A stretch of 64,000 bases of DNA, taken from assembly GCF_003569915.1 (NCBI RefSeq), contig NZ_KZ984441.1:124001-188000 (forward strand), read 5' to 3'. Positions 8,691 through 19,152 of the stretch are shown piece by piece (position 1 is the first letter of the stretch; each line of letters starts with the position of its first letter). Both the position numbers and the translations under genes were made by a program. The notes beneath the pieces are model-generated. The model had not been told where the DNA came from. It saw only the letters and a list, made by a program, of their open reading frames with translations, and made no database searches. This DNA is from Comamonas testosteroni. GTDB lineage: Bacteria; Pseudomonadota; Gammaproteobacteria; Burkholderiales; Burkholderiaceae_C.

Positions 8691-9113
8691 TTAGCGAATC
8701 AGCAGAACCGGAATCGTGCAGCCAGCCAGCACTTGCGAGCTGACCGAGCCCATGACCAGACGACCCAGCGCGCCGTGGCCGTGCGTGCCCATGCCGATCA
8801 GGTCGAACTTGCCTTCCTGCGCTTCGTGGATGATGGTGTCGGCAATGGGGCCGACCTTGCTGATGGCCTGAGCCTTCACGCCGCGCGAGGTCAAAAATTC
8901 CTGCACGGGCTGCAGAATCTTGGCGGCTTCTTCGTCGTAGTACTGCTCCACCACTTCCTTGCCCAGCGCGGCACGCGCACGGGGAGGCAGCAGCGGCTGC
9001 ACGGTGATGACGGTGTACTCGTGGCCTGTGCCCAGCATCTCCTGATGCGAGGTCAGATAAGCGAGCATTTTCTGGGTGTAGGCGCTACCGTCTACTGCGA
9101 GCAAGATCTTCAT
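8691..9113 (-). CDS. Universal stress protein, UspA family (ATP-binding type)
   Basis: 140 residues from the ATG at 9113, which has a GGAGG site; the frame opens nine residues earlier without one. Single Usp domain: MKILLAVDGSAYTQKML at the start and GTHGHGALGRLVMGS near the end. That last motif fits G-2X-G-9X-G(S) exactly, the ATP-binding signature of UspFG-type proteins. Cytoplasmic, probably dimeric. The gene stands alone; the spacer 8568-8690 on its 3' side contains imperfect AGCTG/TAGCTAT repeat words of the AT-type family but no gene. Confidence 0.88.
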   Translation of the reverse strand: MKILLAVDGSAYTQKMLAYLTSHQEMLGTGHEYTVITVQPLLPPRARAALGKEVVEQYYDEEAAKILQPVQEFLTSRGVKAQAISKVGPIADTIIHEAQEGKFDLIGMGTHGHGALGRLVMGSVSSQVLAGCTIPVLLIR

Positions 9114-9142
9114 ACCAAATCCTCCATGTTGATGACCCAAGC

Positions 9143-10024
9143 CTAAAGGCTGGACACAGCCTGCACCTTGACTTGGCTCAAGTCAATGGTGGATGCGGCC
9201 TGAAACTGTTCCTGCTCCCCCTTGCGCGCATAACCGAGCGGGTTGGCCACCACGCGGCATTGCCAGGCGCTGCCATCGGTCCTCACGCCCTTGGCCAGAT
9301 AGTCGCTGGCGCAATGCAGATGGCCGTGCAGCCACAGGTCGGCAAAAGGCAGCAAATCGTCCATCACATTGCAAAAACCGGCCGTGCCCGGCACCAGCCC
9401 GTAGCGCGGGTCGGCGCTGCGCAGACTGGGCGCAAAGTGCGTGACGGCCACCGTGGGGCCTGCGTCATAAGGCTGCTGCAGCGCGGCGCGCAGCCAGTCT
9501 TGGCACAGCAGGCTTTCGGCGCGCATGGGCTCGGCCAGAAAAGGCTGGCCCTGGCGCGTGCCGCCGGTCTTTTGCAGGTAGAAGTTGGCCGCGCGATAGG
9601 CTTTTTCGCGCAGCTGATGCAGGCGGGTGACATCGGTCACTCCCTCATGCATGGCGATGGCGTCAAAGTCGCTCCACAGCGTGGTGCCGATAAAGCGCAC
9701 GCCGTCCATGAACACGGTTTCACGGTCCAGCCAGATCAGGCCCAGTTGGTCGCAGGTGCGCTGCAGGCGGATGCGTGCCTCGTCAAAATCCTGCGAGTCA
9801 TATTCATGATTGCCGGGCACAAACAGCACGGGCGTGGGCCAGCTCGCGTATTGCGGCAGCGGCGAAAAGCGCTCCAGACCGAAGTTCTCGCCATCGACCT
9901 GGGTACTGCTCTGGTAGGAGCCGATATCGCCCGCCAGCACCAGCACATCCGCGCCCGCCGCGGGCTGAGCGACAAATTGCGGGTGAACTTCGAGGTGCAG
10001 GTCGGAAAGCAGCTGGATCTTCAT
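9143..10024 (-). CDS. Calcineurin-like metallophosphoesterase
   Basis: 293-residue metal-dependent phosphoesterase. The ordered family motifs are present: SDLHLE (D-x-H) at the N-terminus, LAGDIGS (GD), VPGNHEYD (GNHE), TTLWSDF, VTHFAPS and LHGHLH (GHxH). These bind a dinuclear metal centre. No signal peptide, so cytoplasmic. Substrate is unknown; relatives annotated only as metallophosphatase act on nucleotides or phosphodiesters. It is followed at 29 bases by the usp gene on the same strand. Confidence 0.85.
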   Translation of the reverse strand: MKIQLLSDLHLEVHPQFVAQPAAGADVLVLAGDIGSYQSSTQVDGENFGLERFSPLPQYASWPTPVLFVPGNHEYDSQDFDEARIRLQRTCDQLGLIWLDRETVFMDGVRFIGTTLWSDFDAIAMHEGVTDVTRLHQLREKAYRAANFYLQKTGGTRQGQPFLAEPMRAESLLCQDWLRAALQQPYDAGPTVAVTHFAPSLRSADPRYGLVPGTAGFCNVMDDLLPFADLWLHGHLHCASDYLAKGVRTDGSAWQCRVVANPLGYARKGEQEQFQAASTIDLSQVKVQAVSSL

Positions 10025-10037
10025 TGGGCTAGTTTAG

Positions 10038-11018
10038 TCAAACATGCTGCGTGACCTGGGCCGAGCCATTGGCGAATGTGATTTCCGCTGATCGCGTCAG
10101 CGTCTTGAGCAGCCAGTCATAGGCCTGCGGGTGCGGGCCGCGACGCCGCCACAGCGCGTCCACATGCACGGGCGTAACGTCAAACGGCAGATCACGCAGC
10201 ACCAACTGGTCTTCCATGCCGGTGACGGGCACAAAGTGGCGCGGCAGGATGGTGAGCAAATCAGAATTGATCACCACGCGCGCCGCCGTGAAGAACTGGT
10301 TGACCGTAAGCACCACATTGCGCGAGCGGCCCAGTGAAGCCAGCGACTCGTCAATAAAGCCAAAGGAGCGGCCCGAGAAGCTGACCAGCATATGCTGCTC
10401 GGCGCAGTAGTTGTCCAGCGTCAGCGGCACATGTTCGAGCGCATGGCCTTTGCGCATCACGCACAGGTATTCACCCTCGTACAGCCGCCGACTGTCAAAC
10501 GCCACCAGCGCTCCGGCCTGGGCGCGGGCCGTCAGGTCGGCCAGCACGGCGGGGAAGTAGCCCACGGCCATGTCGGCCTCTCCATCGTCGAGCAAGGACC
10601 GGGGGTCGCGCGTAGTCAGCGGCAGCAGGCGGATGTTGATGCCCGGAGCCTCGCGCTCAAGGATGGGGTACAGCGGCGGTATCAGCGTGGCGGCCGTGGC
10701 GTCCGCCATGGCAATCACAAACGTGGTGTCGGCCGTGGCGGGGTCGAAATCGTCCGGGGCCAGCACCCCTTCGAGCTGCTGCATGGCCTCGCGCACCACC
10801 GGCCACAGCGCCTGCGCACGCGGCGTGGGCTCCACGCCCTGACCGTGGCGCACCAGCAACTCATCGCCCAGCACCTCGCGCAGGCGGCGCATGGCATTGC
10901 TGACCGCAGGCTGGGTGATATTGAGCTTGAGCGCAGCCTTTGTCAGGCTGCGCTCGGACATGACCTCGTCGAAGACACGCAGCAGATTCAGATCGAGGGC
11001 GCGAAAGTTCAACGTCAT
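10038..11018 (-). CDS. LysR-type transcriptional regulator (NahR/NodD/LinR-like)
   Basis: 326 residues from the ATG at 11018; a TTG twelve bases upstream would use the GGAGG that actually serves the ATG. The N-terminal helix-turn-helix (LDLNLLRVFDEVMSERSLT, LNITQPAVSNAMRRLR) and the phrase DELLVRHGQGVEPTPRA are typical of the NahR/NodD/LinR branch, which usually responds to aromatic compounds. The inducer domain follows from about residue 95. It ends 13 bases before the metallophosphoesterase start and is divergent from a small membrane protein gene. Ligand and targets are not evident. Confidence 0.85.
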   Translation of the reverse strand: MTLNFRALDLNLLRVFDEVMSERSLTKAALKLNITQPAVSNAMRRLREVLGDELLVRHGQGVEPTPRAQALWPVVREAMQQLEGVLAPDDFDPATADTTFVIAMADATAATLIPPLYPILEREAPGINIRLLPLTTRDPRSLLDDGEADMAVGYFPAVLADLTARAQAGALVAFDSRRLYEGEYLCVMRKGHALEHVPLTLDNYCAEQHMLVSFSGRSFGFIDESLASLGRSRNVVLTVNQFFTAARVVINSDLLTILPRHFVPVTGMEDQLVLRDLPFDVTPVHVDALWRRRGPHPQAYDWLLKTLTRSAEITFANGSAQVTQHV

Positions 11019-11153
11019 GGCAGCCTCCAATACATCACTACTGTGAATGCTACAGATTCAAAATATAAATTTGAACACTACTAGGGTAATCCCTATAGTT
11101 ACACCTATTCCCCGGGCATGTCGCCAAAAGCGTGGGTCAAAGGGTCATCTGCC

Positions 11154-11579
11154 ATGAGCAACTTTATTTTCAATTCCTACTGTGTCGAGCACCCTGGTGT
11201 GGTGCGTGTTTATCAAGCCGACGATGAGCGCCTGGCCGCTATCGCCGCCCAACAGGCCAACAAGTCCTCCACATCGCAGTGGACGGTTCTGGCCGTGCTG
11301 CTGGCCGCTCTGGCCGCAGGCATCTTCCAGGCCACAGAAACCTGGAGCGACGGCCATATGCTGGCTGCCTGGATTGTGCTGTGGGCCATGGCTTTTGCCA
11401 GCGTGGCACTGTTCACCACCCCAGCCCGCCGCGCCCTGCGCATGGTGCGCAGCGCCTACCGCGCCTGGACGCTTAGCCGCCAGCAGGCCGCTGCCGACGA
11501 GCGCATCTGGAACGCCGCTCTGCAAGACGCGCGCCTGATGGCCGACCTGGCCCGCGCCATGGATCGCCAAAGCCGCTAA
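11154..11579 (+). CDS. Hypothetical two-helix membrane protein
   Basis: 141 residues from the ATG at 11154. Not recognised. Hydrophobic segments WTVLAVLLAALAAGIF and MLAAWIVLWAMAFASVAL lie in the middle, joined by a short loop (ETWSDGH). The flanks are hydrophilic and the C-terminal third is rich in Arg, Ala and Gln (RALRMVRSAYRAWTLSRQQ), likely cytoplasmic. It has its own terminator at 11598, so it is probably a single-gene unit. It is divergent from the LysR gene at 10038-11018, which might control it (inference). Confidence 0.65.
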   Translation: MSNFIFNSYCVEHPGVVRVYQADDERLAAIAAQQANKSSTSQWTVLAVLLAALAAGIFQATETWSDGHMLAAWIVLWAMAFASVALFTTPARRALRMVRSAYRAWTLSRQQAAADERIWNAALQDARLMADLARAMDRQSR

Positions 11580-11597
11580 GCGCTCAAGCCTTTAAAA

Positions 11598-11629
11598 AAG
11601 CCGCTGACCCACAAGGTCAGCGGCTTTTT
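11598..11629 (+). terminator. Intrinsic terminator
   Basis: Perfect 12-base stem AAGCCGCTGACC / GGTCAGCGGCTT with a 5-base loop, followed by TTT and preceded by A6. It ends the small membrane protein gene. Confidence 0.9.
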
Positions 11630-11653
11630 ACATGGCGGATTGAATTTCAAGCC

Positions 11654-11703
11654 AAATTGGCCGTCAGTCTAGAAACTGCATAGGCATGAAGCTATAAAAC
11701 CAG
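11654..11703. repeat. AT-type dispersed intergenic repeat
   Basis: AAATTGGCCGTCAGTCTAG, then TGCATAGGCATGAAGCTATAAAA. Same architecture as the copies near 2010 and 31058. It lies between two terminators. Confidence 0.6.
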
Positions 11704-11711
11704 TAGCAAAC

Positions 11712-11747
11712 AAAAAGCCCCACCGGAAAAACCAGTGGGGCTTTTTT
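11712..11747. terminator. Intrinsic terminator, probably bidirectional
   Basis: Stem AAAAAGCCCCAC / GTGGGGCTTTTTT with an 11-base A-rich loop. It has T-runs in both directions, so it can serve leftward pckG as well as rightward readthrough. Confidence 0.85.
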
Positions 11748-11763
11748 GATGGACACAGCCTAA

Positions 11764-11860
11764 GCAAGGGACACCGCGCAAGGGCCGCCCCGCCGCGCTG
11801 GTGTCGTCCCCCTCCCGCGCAAGCGAGAGAGGGGGAAGGCGCGAAGCGCCTCAGGGGGTG
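11764..11860. repeat. GC-rich palindromic intergenic repeat (reverse orientation)
   Basis: Directly downstream of the pckG stop: GGCCGCCCCGCCGCG ... GTCCCCCTC ... GAGGGGGAAGGCGCGAAGCGCC then TCAGGGGG. It holds two hairpins (CCCCCTC/GAGGGGG and GGCGCGAAGCGCC). The same element in forward orientation follows boxB (19030) and boxA (20475), with a diverged form after boxC (17450). Confidence 0.7.
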
Positions 11861-11861
11861 A

Positions 11862-13718
11862 TCAAGCCGCCAATCGCTTTTCCAACTCTGCCTTGGTATC
11901 CAGCAGCGCCTTGGGCAGGTTGTAAGCCAGCTTGTCGAAGTGCTCGCCGTGCAGCTTCATTTCTTCGGCCCAGGCAGCCTTGTCGATATTGGTCACGCTG
12001 TCGAACTGGGCGGCGTTGAAGTCCAGGCCGTTCCAGTTGATTTCGGCGTACTGAGGAGCGATACCGAAAGCGGTCTGCGCGCCCTGTGCCTGACCTTCCA
12101 GACGGTCGATCATCCACTTCAGAACGCGCATGTTTTCGCCGTAGCCGGGCCAGACGAACTTGCCTTCGGCGTTCTTGCGGAACCAGTTGGTCGTGAAGAT
12201 CTTGGGCAGAGCAGCGCCCTGAGCTTCGATCTTGGCGCCCATGTCCAGCCAGTGCTGGAAGTAGTCGCTCATGTTGTAGCCAGCGAAAGGCAGCATGGCG
12301 AAGGGGTCACGACGCACCACGCCTTGCGCGCCAAAGGCGGCGGCGGTGGTTTCGGAGCCCATGGTCGCAGCCATGTACACGCCTTCGGTCCAGTTGCGCG
12401 CTTCGGTGACCAGAGGCACGGTGGTGGAGCGACGGCCACCGAAGATGATGGCGTCGATCTTCACGCCCTTGGGGTCGTCCCAGGCTTCGTCCAGAGCGGG
12501 GTTGTTGGTTGCAGCCACGGTGAAGCGGGCGTTGGGGTGAGCCGCCTTGGCACCAGTTTCCTTGGCGATCTGGGGCGTCCAGTCCTTGCCTTGCCAGTCG
12601 ATCAGGTGATCGGGCAGCTTGCCTTGGTCCTTTTCCATGCCTTCCCACCACACGTCGCCGTCATCGGTCAGCGCCACGTTGGTGAAGATCACGTTCTTGT
12701 CCAGGCTCTGCATGCAGTTCGGGTTGGTGAGCATGTTGGTGCCGGGAGCCACGCCGAAGTAACCGGCTTCGGGGTTGATGGCGCGCAGCGAGCCGTCAGC
12801 CTGAGGCTTGATCCAGGCGATGTCGTCACCAATCGTGGTGACCTTCCAGCCGTCGAAAGCCTTGGGAGGCACGAGCATGGAGAAGTTGGTCTTGCCGCAG
12901 GCCGAGGGGAAGGCCGCAGCCACGTGGTACTTCTTGCCTTCGGGGTTGGTCACGCCCAGGATGAGCATGTGCTCGGCCAGCCAGCCTTGGTCCTTACCCA
13001 TGGTGGAAGCGATGCGCAGCGCAAAGCACTTCTTGCCCAGCAGCGCGTTGCCGCCGTAGCCGGAGCCGTAGGACCAGATTTCGCGGGTTTCGGGGTAGTG
13101 AACGATGTACTTGGTCTTGTTGCAAGGCCAGGTGGTTTCGTCCTTCTGACCTTCGGCCAGAGGTGCGCCGATGGTGTGCACGCAGGGCACGAATTCGCCT
13201 TCGGTGCCGATCACGTCGTACACGGCCTTGCCCATGCGGGTCATGATCTTCATGTTGACGGCCACATAGGGGCTGTCAGACAGCTCGATACCGACGTGAG
13301 CGATGGGCGAACCCAGAGGGCCCATGGAGAAAGGCACCACATACATGGTGCGGCCTGCCATGCAGCCGTCAAACAGAGGCTGCAAAGTGGCGCGCATCTC
13401 GGCGGGAGCCATCCAGTTGTTGGTGGGGCCGGCGTCTTCCTTCTTCTGCGAGCAGATGTAAGTGCGGTCTTCCACGCGGGCCACGTCGGAAGGATCGGTC
13501 CATGCCAGATAGCTGCCGGGGCGCTTGGGCAGCTTCTTGAAGGTGCCTGCGTCCACCAGTTGCTGGCACAGCGCGTCGTACTCGGCCTGAGAGCCATCGC
13601 ACCAGTGGATCTTGGCAGGCTTGCACAGTGCAGCCATCTCAGCCACCCAGGCGATGAGCTTGGGGTTCTTGACGTAGTCAGGAGCCTGAATGTTCAGGCC
13701 TTGTACAGAAGCGTTCAT
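11862..13718 (-). CDS. pckG: Phosphoenolpyruvate carboxykinase (GTP)
   Basis: 618-residue cytosolic enzyme of gluconeogenesis: oxaloacetate + GTP to PEP + GDP + CO2. Seen: [11 protein letters not shown], the P-loop-like kinase motif [12 protein letters not shown], the metal-binding IGDDIAWI segment, and the nucleotide/PEP-site words ALRIAS and EHMLILG. Length matches GTP-type enzymes (about 600-620). AAGGA precedes the ATG at 13718. The gene stands alone, as expected for a cell living on organic acids and aromatics. The 669-residue + strand frame across it is a composition shadow. Confidence 0.97.
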   Translation of the reverse strand: MNASVQGLNIQAPDYVKNPKLIAWVAEMAALCKPAKIHWCDGSQAEYDALCQQLVDAGTFKKLPKRPGSYLAWTDPSDVARVEDRTYICSQKKEDAGPTNNWMAPAEMRATLQPLFDGCMAGRTMYVVPFSMGPLGSPIAHVGIELSDSPYVAVNMKIMTRMGKAVYDVIGTEGEFVPCVHTIGAPLAEGQKDETTWPCNKTKYIVHYPETREIWSYGSGYGGNALLGKKCFALRIASTMGKDQGWLAEHMLILGVTNPEGKKYHVAAAFPSACGKTNFSMLVPPKAFDGWKVTTIGDDIAWIKPQADGSLRAINPEAGYFGVAPGTNMLTNPNCMQSLDKNVIFTNVALTDDGDVWWEGMEKDQGKLPDHLIDWQGKDWTPQIAKETGAKAAHPNARFTVAATNNPALDEAWDDPKGVKIDAIIFGGRRSTTVPLVTEARNWTEGVYMAATMGSETTAAAFGAQGVVRRDPFAMLPFAGYNMSDYFQHWLDMGAKIEAQGAALPKIFTTNWFRKNAEGKFVWPGYGENMRVLKWMIDRLEGQAQGAQTAFGIAPQYAEINWNGLDFNAAQFDSVTNIDKAAWAEEMKLHGEHFDKLAYNLPKALLDTKAELEKRLAA

Positions 13719-13992
13719 GGGGAAAGTCCTTCAATTAATAAACCAGTTTTTCAAAGAAGCAACCCCGCAGCTGCACCTTTGAAAAAAGGCTTTGAAAGAA
13801 GTGTCTCCGGCTTTCCCTGGCATCTGAATGTGCCCTCGGTCCACCATAAAAAGTCAAAACTGCCATGCGTTGCAGGGCAGCGGGAGATCGATTTTAGGGA
13901 GGGGGGCCGAATTTGTCAGCAAATCACGGGCAATATCTATGCGTTTTAAGCATTGAAATATGCGCTGCAGTATTCATTCAAACCTTGTTTGG
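13719..13992. other. Spacer upstream of pckG
   Basis: 274 bases with no supportable gene. It must hold the pckG promoter, but I see no clear -35/-10 pair or operator. The terminator of the small gene at 14046 lies at its right end. Confidence 0.5.
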
Positions 13993-14020
13993 CCATAAAA
14001 AAACCCCGCTCAGCGGGGTT
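13993..14020 (-). terminator. Intrinsic terminator for the 45-residue small gene
   Basis: Stem AACCCCGCT / AGCGGGGTT read on the minus strand, followed there by a run of seven T. It lies 26 bases after the stop of the small gene, which supports that gene being real. Confidence 0.85.
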
Positions 14021-14045
14021 CGGTGTGTGGGGCGGTGTTCTGCGC

Positions 14046-14183
14046 TCAGGCCATGTTGACGGCAATAAAGGCCAGCAGAAACATCATCACCGCACCGGCG
14101 GCGGGAATGACGACCGCAGTATAGGGAACCACGGCTTCGACGGCGTCCTGCGCCTCTTCGTGTGCGACGGGATCATGTGACAT
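14046..14183 (-). CDS. Small single-helix membrane protein (45 residues)
   Basis: Too short for usual gene finding. The minus strand from 14183 encodes MSHDPVAHEEAQDAVEAV followed by a hydrophobic helix (YTAVVIPAAGAVMMFLLAFIAV) and a stop after NMA. An AGGAG ribosome site lies nine bases upstream of the ATG and a strong terminator follows at 13993. The acidic, His-containing N-terminus and single C-terminal helix suggest a small inner-membrane subunit or regulator; I do not recognise a family. It lies between pckG and threonine dehydratase, all leftward. Confidence 0.65.
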   Translation of the reverse strand: MSHDPVAHEEAQDAVEAVVPYTAVVIPAAGAVMMFLLAFIAVNMA

Positions 14184-14276
14184 GCGATCAATGCTCCTAG
14201 TTTCGATTTGGGCTGGCGTTCATTCTGGCGCACAGGGCTGGCCAGCCCGATAGGGGAAAGCCCGCCGCCGCTGTCA

Positions 14277-15476
14277 TCAGATGCGCACCGCCTCCATGCC
14301 TGCTGCGCGCAGCGCCTGCAGCACCTGCTCCACATGGGGCTGGTTGCGGGTCTGCAACACAAACTCGATTTCTACGCTCTGCGCGGCCAGCAAGGTGAAG
14401 GCGCGCTGGTGGTGCACTTCTTCGATATTGGCACCAGCCCCGGCCACGGTGGCTGTGATCTGGGCCAGCACGCCGGGCACATCGCGCGCGCTGACGCGGA
14501 TGCGCGCCAGACGGCCCGAGCGCACCATGCCGCGCTCGATGATGTCGGCCAGCAGCATGGGGTCGATATTGCCGCCCGAGAGCACCAAGCCCACCTTCTT
14601 GCCCTTGAACTGCTTGGGGTGGCGCAGCAGCGCTGCCAGCCCCGCCGCGCCCGCGCCTTCGACCAGTGTTTTTTCAATTTCCAGCAGCATGAGCACGGCT
14701 TGCTCGATATCGCCTTCATCGACCAGCAGCAAATCATCCACACAGCGCTGCACCACTTCCTGCGTGATGACGCCGGGCTGGGTCACGGCAATGCCTTCGG
14801 CAATCGTCGAGGTGCCCATGGGCAGGTCGCTGTGGCGCAGCGCGTTGACCATCGATGGAAAGCGCTGAGTCTGCACGCCCACGACTTCAATCGAGGGCTT
14901 GATGGTCTTGGCCGCCGTGGCAATGCCTGCAATCAAGCCACCGCCGCCAATGGCGACGACCAGTGTGTCCAGGTCTGGCTGTGCTTGCAGTACTTCTAGC
15001 GCCAACGTGCCCTGACCTGCGGCAATCGCTTTATCGTCATAGGGGTGGACAAAGGTCAGTTGCTGCTGTTCGGCCAGTTGGTAGGCGTGGGCGCGCGCCT
15101 CGGCCAGCGTGTCGCCGTGCAGCACGACTTCGGCCCCGAAGCCGCGTGTGCGCTCCACCTTCACGCCGGGCGTAAAGCGCGGCATGACGATGACGGCGCG
15201 CATACCCAGACGCTGGGCGTGATAGGCCACACCCTGCGCATGATTGCCCGCACTCATGGCGACCACGCCATGGGCGCGCTCTGCATCGGTGAGCAGTAGC
15301 AGCTTGTTGAGCGCACCGCGCTCCTTGAAAGATGCAGTGAACTGCAGGTTCTCAAACTTGAGAAAGACCTGCGCGCCGGTGATCTGCGAGAGCGTGCGCG
15401 ACTCCACACAAGGGGTCTGGAGCACGGCACCACTGAGGCGCTCGGCGGCGGCTTGGATATCAGCAAAAGTCAGCAT
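14277..15476 (-). CDS. Threonine ammonia-lyase (dehydratase) with C-terminal ACT domain
   Basis: PLP enzyme converting threonine to 2-oxobutanoate and ammonia. 399 residues from the ATG at 15476 (MLTFADIQAAAERL). Seen: the PLP lysine in ASFKERGALNKL, SAGNHAQGVAYHA, the phosphate-binding glycine loop AIGGGGLIAG, and VLSGGNIDP. An ACT domain (about 325-399; ISARDVPGVLAQI-like segment) is a likely allosteric site. The short single-ACT form resembles the catabolic TdcB/short IlvA class rather than long biosynthetic IlvA. It has no obvious operon partner. Confidence 0.9.
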   Translation of the reverse strand: MLTFADIQAAAERLSGAVLQTPCVESRTLSQITGAQVFLKFENLQFTASFKERGALNKLLLLTDAERAHGVVAMSAGNHAQGVAYHAQRLGMRAVIVMPRFTPGVKVERTRGFGAEVVLHGDTLAEARAHAYQLAEQQQLTFVHPYDDKAIAAGQGTLALEVLQAQPDLDTLVVAIGGGGLIAGIATAAKTIKPSIEVVGVQTQRFPSMVNALRHSDLPMGTSTIAEGIAVTQPGVITQEVVQRCVDDLLLVDEGDIEQAVLMLLEIEKTLVEGAGAAGLAALLRHPKQFKGKKVGLVLSGGNIDPMLLADIIERGMVRSGRLARIRVSARDVPGVLAQITATVAGAGANIEEVHHQRAFTLLAAQSVEIEFVLQTRNQPHVEQVLQALRAAGMEAVRI

Positions 15477-15785
15477 GGTGGGCCTATTGTGCAAGCGCCC
15501 CGGCACCCCGTCCACGCAATCGGGGCGGCTTTTTTCAGGGCCTTGAAAGCATTTGTTCGCTCACTTATTCATAGCTAAAAGTCTATGAATTATCTGGACA
15601 AGAGAGCAAAAACACTCAAATTTTCCAAAACAGCGCTGCTGCGAGCCCGCCTCAGGATTACCCTTGATTTACTCAAAACATGCAACATAGTGCTTAAACC
15701 CACGTGCAATTTTTGAATGAATCTGCATAATTGTGCCAACAACACCGATTCGACTGCACTATTTTTCATCTCATCGGAGGCGAGC
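15477..15785. promoter_or_regulatory. Divergent spacer upstream of boxC with TGCA motifs
   Basis: 309 bases without a gene. TGCA words occur at 15681, 15705 and 15724 in the AT-rich stretch before boxC; BoxR/BzdR-type repressors of benzoyl-CoA pathways are known to recognise TGCA-containing operators. No boxR gene is in the window, so the assignment is inference. A partial AT-type repeat (ATAGCTAAAAGTCTATGAATT) lies near 15570-15592. Confidence 0.35.
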
Positions 15786-17447
15786 ATGCAGCAACAGCAC
15801 CCTATCGTCGATTACCGCACCGAGCCCGGCCAGTACCGCCACTGGTCGTTTGAAGTGGAAGGCTCCATCGCCCGCATGAAGCTGGACATTGCCGAGGATG
15901 GCGGCATTCGCCCCGGCTACAAGCTCAAGCTCAACAGCTATGACCTGGGCGTGGATATCGAGCTGCATGACGCCGTCAACCGCATCCGTTTTGAGCACCC
16001 GCAGGTCAAGACCGTCATCGTCACCAGCGGCAAGGACCGCATCTTCTGCTCAGGCGCAAATATCTTCATGCTGGGCGTCTCTACCCACGCCTGGAAGGTG
16101 AACTTCTGCAAGTTCACCAACGAGACGCGCAACGGCATCGAGGACAGCTCCAAGCACAGCGGCCTGAAGTTCGTCGCCGCCGTCAACGGTGCCTGCGCAG
16201 GCGGTGGCTACGAGCTGGCTCTGGCCTGCGATGACATCGTGCTGATCGATGACCGCTCTTCCTCCGTCTCGCTGCCCGAAGTGCCGCTGCTGGGCGTGCT
16301 GCCCGGCACCGGCGGCCTGACCCGCGTAACCGACAAGCGCCATGTGCGCCATGATCTGGCCGACATCTTCTGCACCAGCGTGGAAGGCGTGCGCGGCCAG
16401 CGCGCCGTGGACTGGCGGCTGGCCGACGCGATTGCCAAGCCCGCGCAGTTTGCCGAGGTGGTGAAGCAACGCGCCGAAAATCTGGCCGAAACCAGCCTGC
16501 GCCCTGCCAATGCCAAGGGCGTGCAGCTCACAAAAATAGAGCGCGCACTGAATGCCGATAGCGTGGAATATCAGCATGTCAGCGTGCAGATTGACCGCAG
16601 CAAACGTGCCGCCACCCTCACCGTCAAGGCCCCGCAGGGCGCGCAACCCACGGATGTGCAAGCCATCGAAGCAGCGGGCGCAAACTGGTGGCCACTGGCC
16701 ATGGGCCGCGAGCTCGATGACGCCATCCTGCACCTGCGTACCAACGAGTGCGACATCGGCACCTGGATTTTGAAAACACAGGGTGATGCCGCTGCCGTGC
16801 TGGCCGCAGACCAGACTTTGATTGCCCATCAGGATCACTGGCTGGTGCGCGAAACCATTGGCCTGCTGCGCCGCACTTTTGCGCGCCTGGATGTGTCGTC
16901 GCGCTCGCTGTTTGCGCTGATTGAACCGGGTTCTTGCTTTGCTGGCATGCTGGCCGAGCTGGCCTTCTGTGCAGACCGTGCCTACATGCTGGTGCTGCCC
17001 GACGAAACCGAGCGCGAACCTGTGATGGAGCTGGACGAATTCAACTTTGGCCTGCTGCCGCTGGTCAACGATCAAAGCCGTCTGCAGCGCCGCTTTTATG
17101 AAGAGACCGAGCCGCTGCAAGCCGCACGCAATGCCGTGGGCCAGAAGCTCAATGGCGACGCTGCGCAGCAGCTGGGACTGATCACGGCGGCGCTCGACGA
17201 TATCGACTGGGAAGACGAGATTCGCATCGTCATCGAAGAGCGCGCCGCCATGTCGCCCGATGCGCTGACCGGCCTGGAAGCCAATCTGCGTTTTGCCAGC
17301 CAGGAAAACATGATCACGCGCATCTTCGGTCGCCTGTCTGCGTGGCAGAACTGGATCTTTATCCGCCCCAATGCGGTCGGTGAAAAAGGGGCTCTCAAGG
17401 TCTATGGAACGGGCCAGAAAGCGGGCTTCGACTTCAACAGAGTATGA
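15786..17447 (+). CDS. boxC: 2,3-epoxybenzoyl-CoA dihydrolase (benzoyl-CoA-dihydrodiol lyase)
   Basis: Ring-opening enzyme of the aerobic benzoyl-CoA (box) pathway; hydrolytically cleaves 2,3-epoxybenzoyl-CoA to the C6 semialdehyde and formate. 553 residues (family about 555) from the ATG at 15786 with GGAGG ahead. Enoyl-CoA hydratase-like core: TSGKDRIFCSGANIFMLG, VNGACAGGGYELALACDDI and SLPEVPLLGVLPGTGGL form the CoA and oxyanion parts; a second, diverged crotonase-like half follows (SCFAGMLAELAFCADRAY). First gene of boxC-boxB-boxA. The benzoate-CoA ligase and boxD expected for the pathway are not here. Confidence 0.95.
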   Translation: MQQQHPIVDYRTEPGQYRHWSFEVEGSIARMKLDIAEDGGIRPGYKLKLNSYDLGVDIELHDAVNRIRFEHPQVKTVIVTSGKDRIFCSGANIFMLGVSTHAWKVNFCKFTNETRNGIEDSSKHSGLKFVAAVNGACAGGGYELALACDDIVLIDDRSSSVSLPEVPLLGVLPGTGGLTRVTDKRHVRHDLADIFCTSVEGVRGQRAVDWRLADAIAKPAQFAEVVKQRAENLAETSLRPANAKGVQLTKIERALNADSVEYQHVSVQIDRSKRAATLTVKAPQGAQPTDVQAIEAAGANWWPLAMGRELDDAILHLRTNECDIGTWILKTQGDAAAVLAADQTLIAHQDHWLVRETIGLLRRTFARLDVSSRSLFALIEPGSCFAGMLAELAFCADRAYMLVLPDETEREPVMELDEFNFGLLPLVNDQSRLQRRFYEETEPLQAARNAVGQKLNGDAAQQLGLITAALDDIDWEDEIRIVIEERAAMSPDALTGLEANLRFASQENMITRIFGRLSAWQNWIFIRPNAVGEKGALKVYGTGQKAGFDFNRV

Positions 17448-17449
17448 GT

Positions 17450-17575
17450 CCCTGCGAGCTGCTGTGCAGCTTGCTTCCTCTGCGGCACTTTGCGCCGCCA
17501 GAGGACCACGCGGGCCACCCAGGCCCTCGCTTGGCGTCCCCATCGGTAGCGCCAGTTTCACAAGCTTGCTTGCCT
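17450..17575. repeat. Diverged GC-rich intergenic repeat between boxC and boxB
   Basis: Contains GAGCTGCTGTGCAGCTTGC and CCTCTGCGGC/GCCGCCAGAGG stems followed by GGGCCACCCAGGCCCTCGC and TTGGCGTCCCC. The stem order matches the elements after boxB and boxA, with changed arms. Confidence 0.5.
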
Positions 17576-17601
17576 CGGATCAACAGGACAGGAGAGACCA
17601 G

Positions 17602-19029
<1,428 letters not shown>

Positions 19030-19112
19030 TCCCCCTGAGCCGCTTCGCGGCTTCCCCCGGAGGGGGACGGCATCTTCGCTGCGGGGCGGCCCTTGCTTGA
19101 TGCCCCTTAGTT
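19030..19112. repeat. GC-rich palindromic intergenic repeat between boxB and boxA
   Basis: CCCCCTGAGCCGCTTCGCGGC with a CCGCTTCGCGG hairpin, then a CCCCC/GGGGG hairpin and TCGCTGCGGGGCGGCCCTTG. Forward copy of the element family at 11764 and 20475. Confidence 0.75.
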
Positions 19113-19152
19113 GGGGGCGTCAGCGCCAGTTTTGGCCAGTTGGAGAGACAAG

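Noticed and set aside
11940-13949. 669-residue + strand frame across pckG
   Set aside because: Antisense shadow of a long, GC-rich gene. The pckG strand has all the family motifs and a ribosome site.
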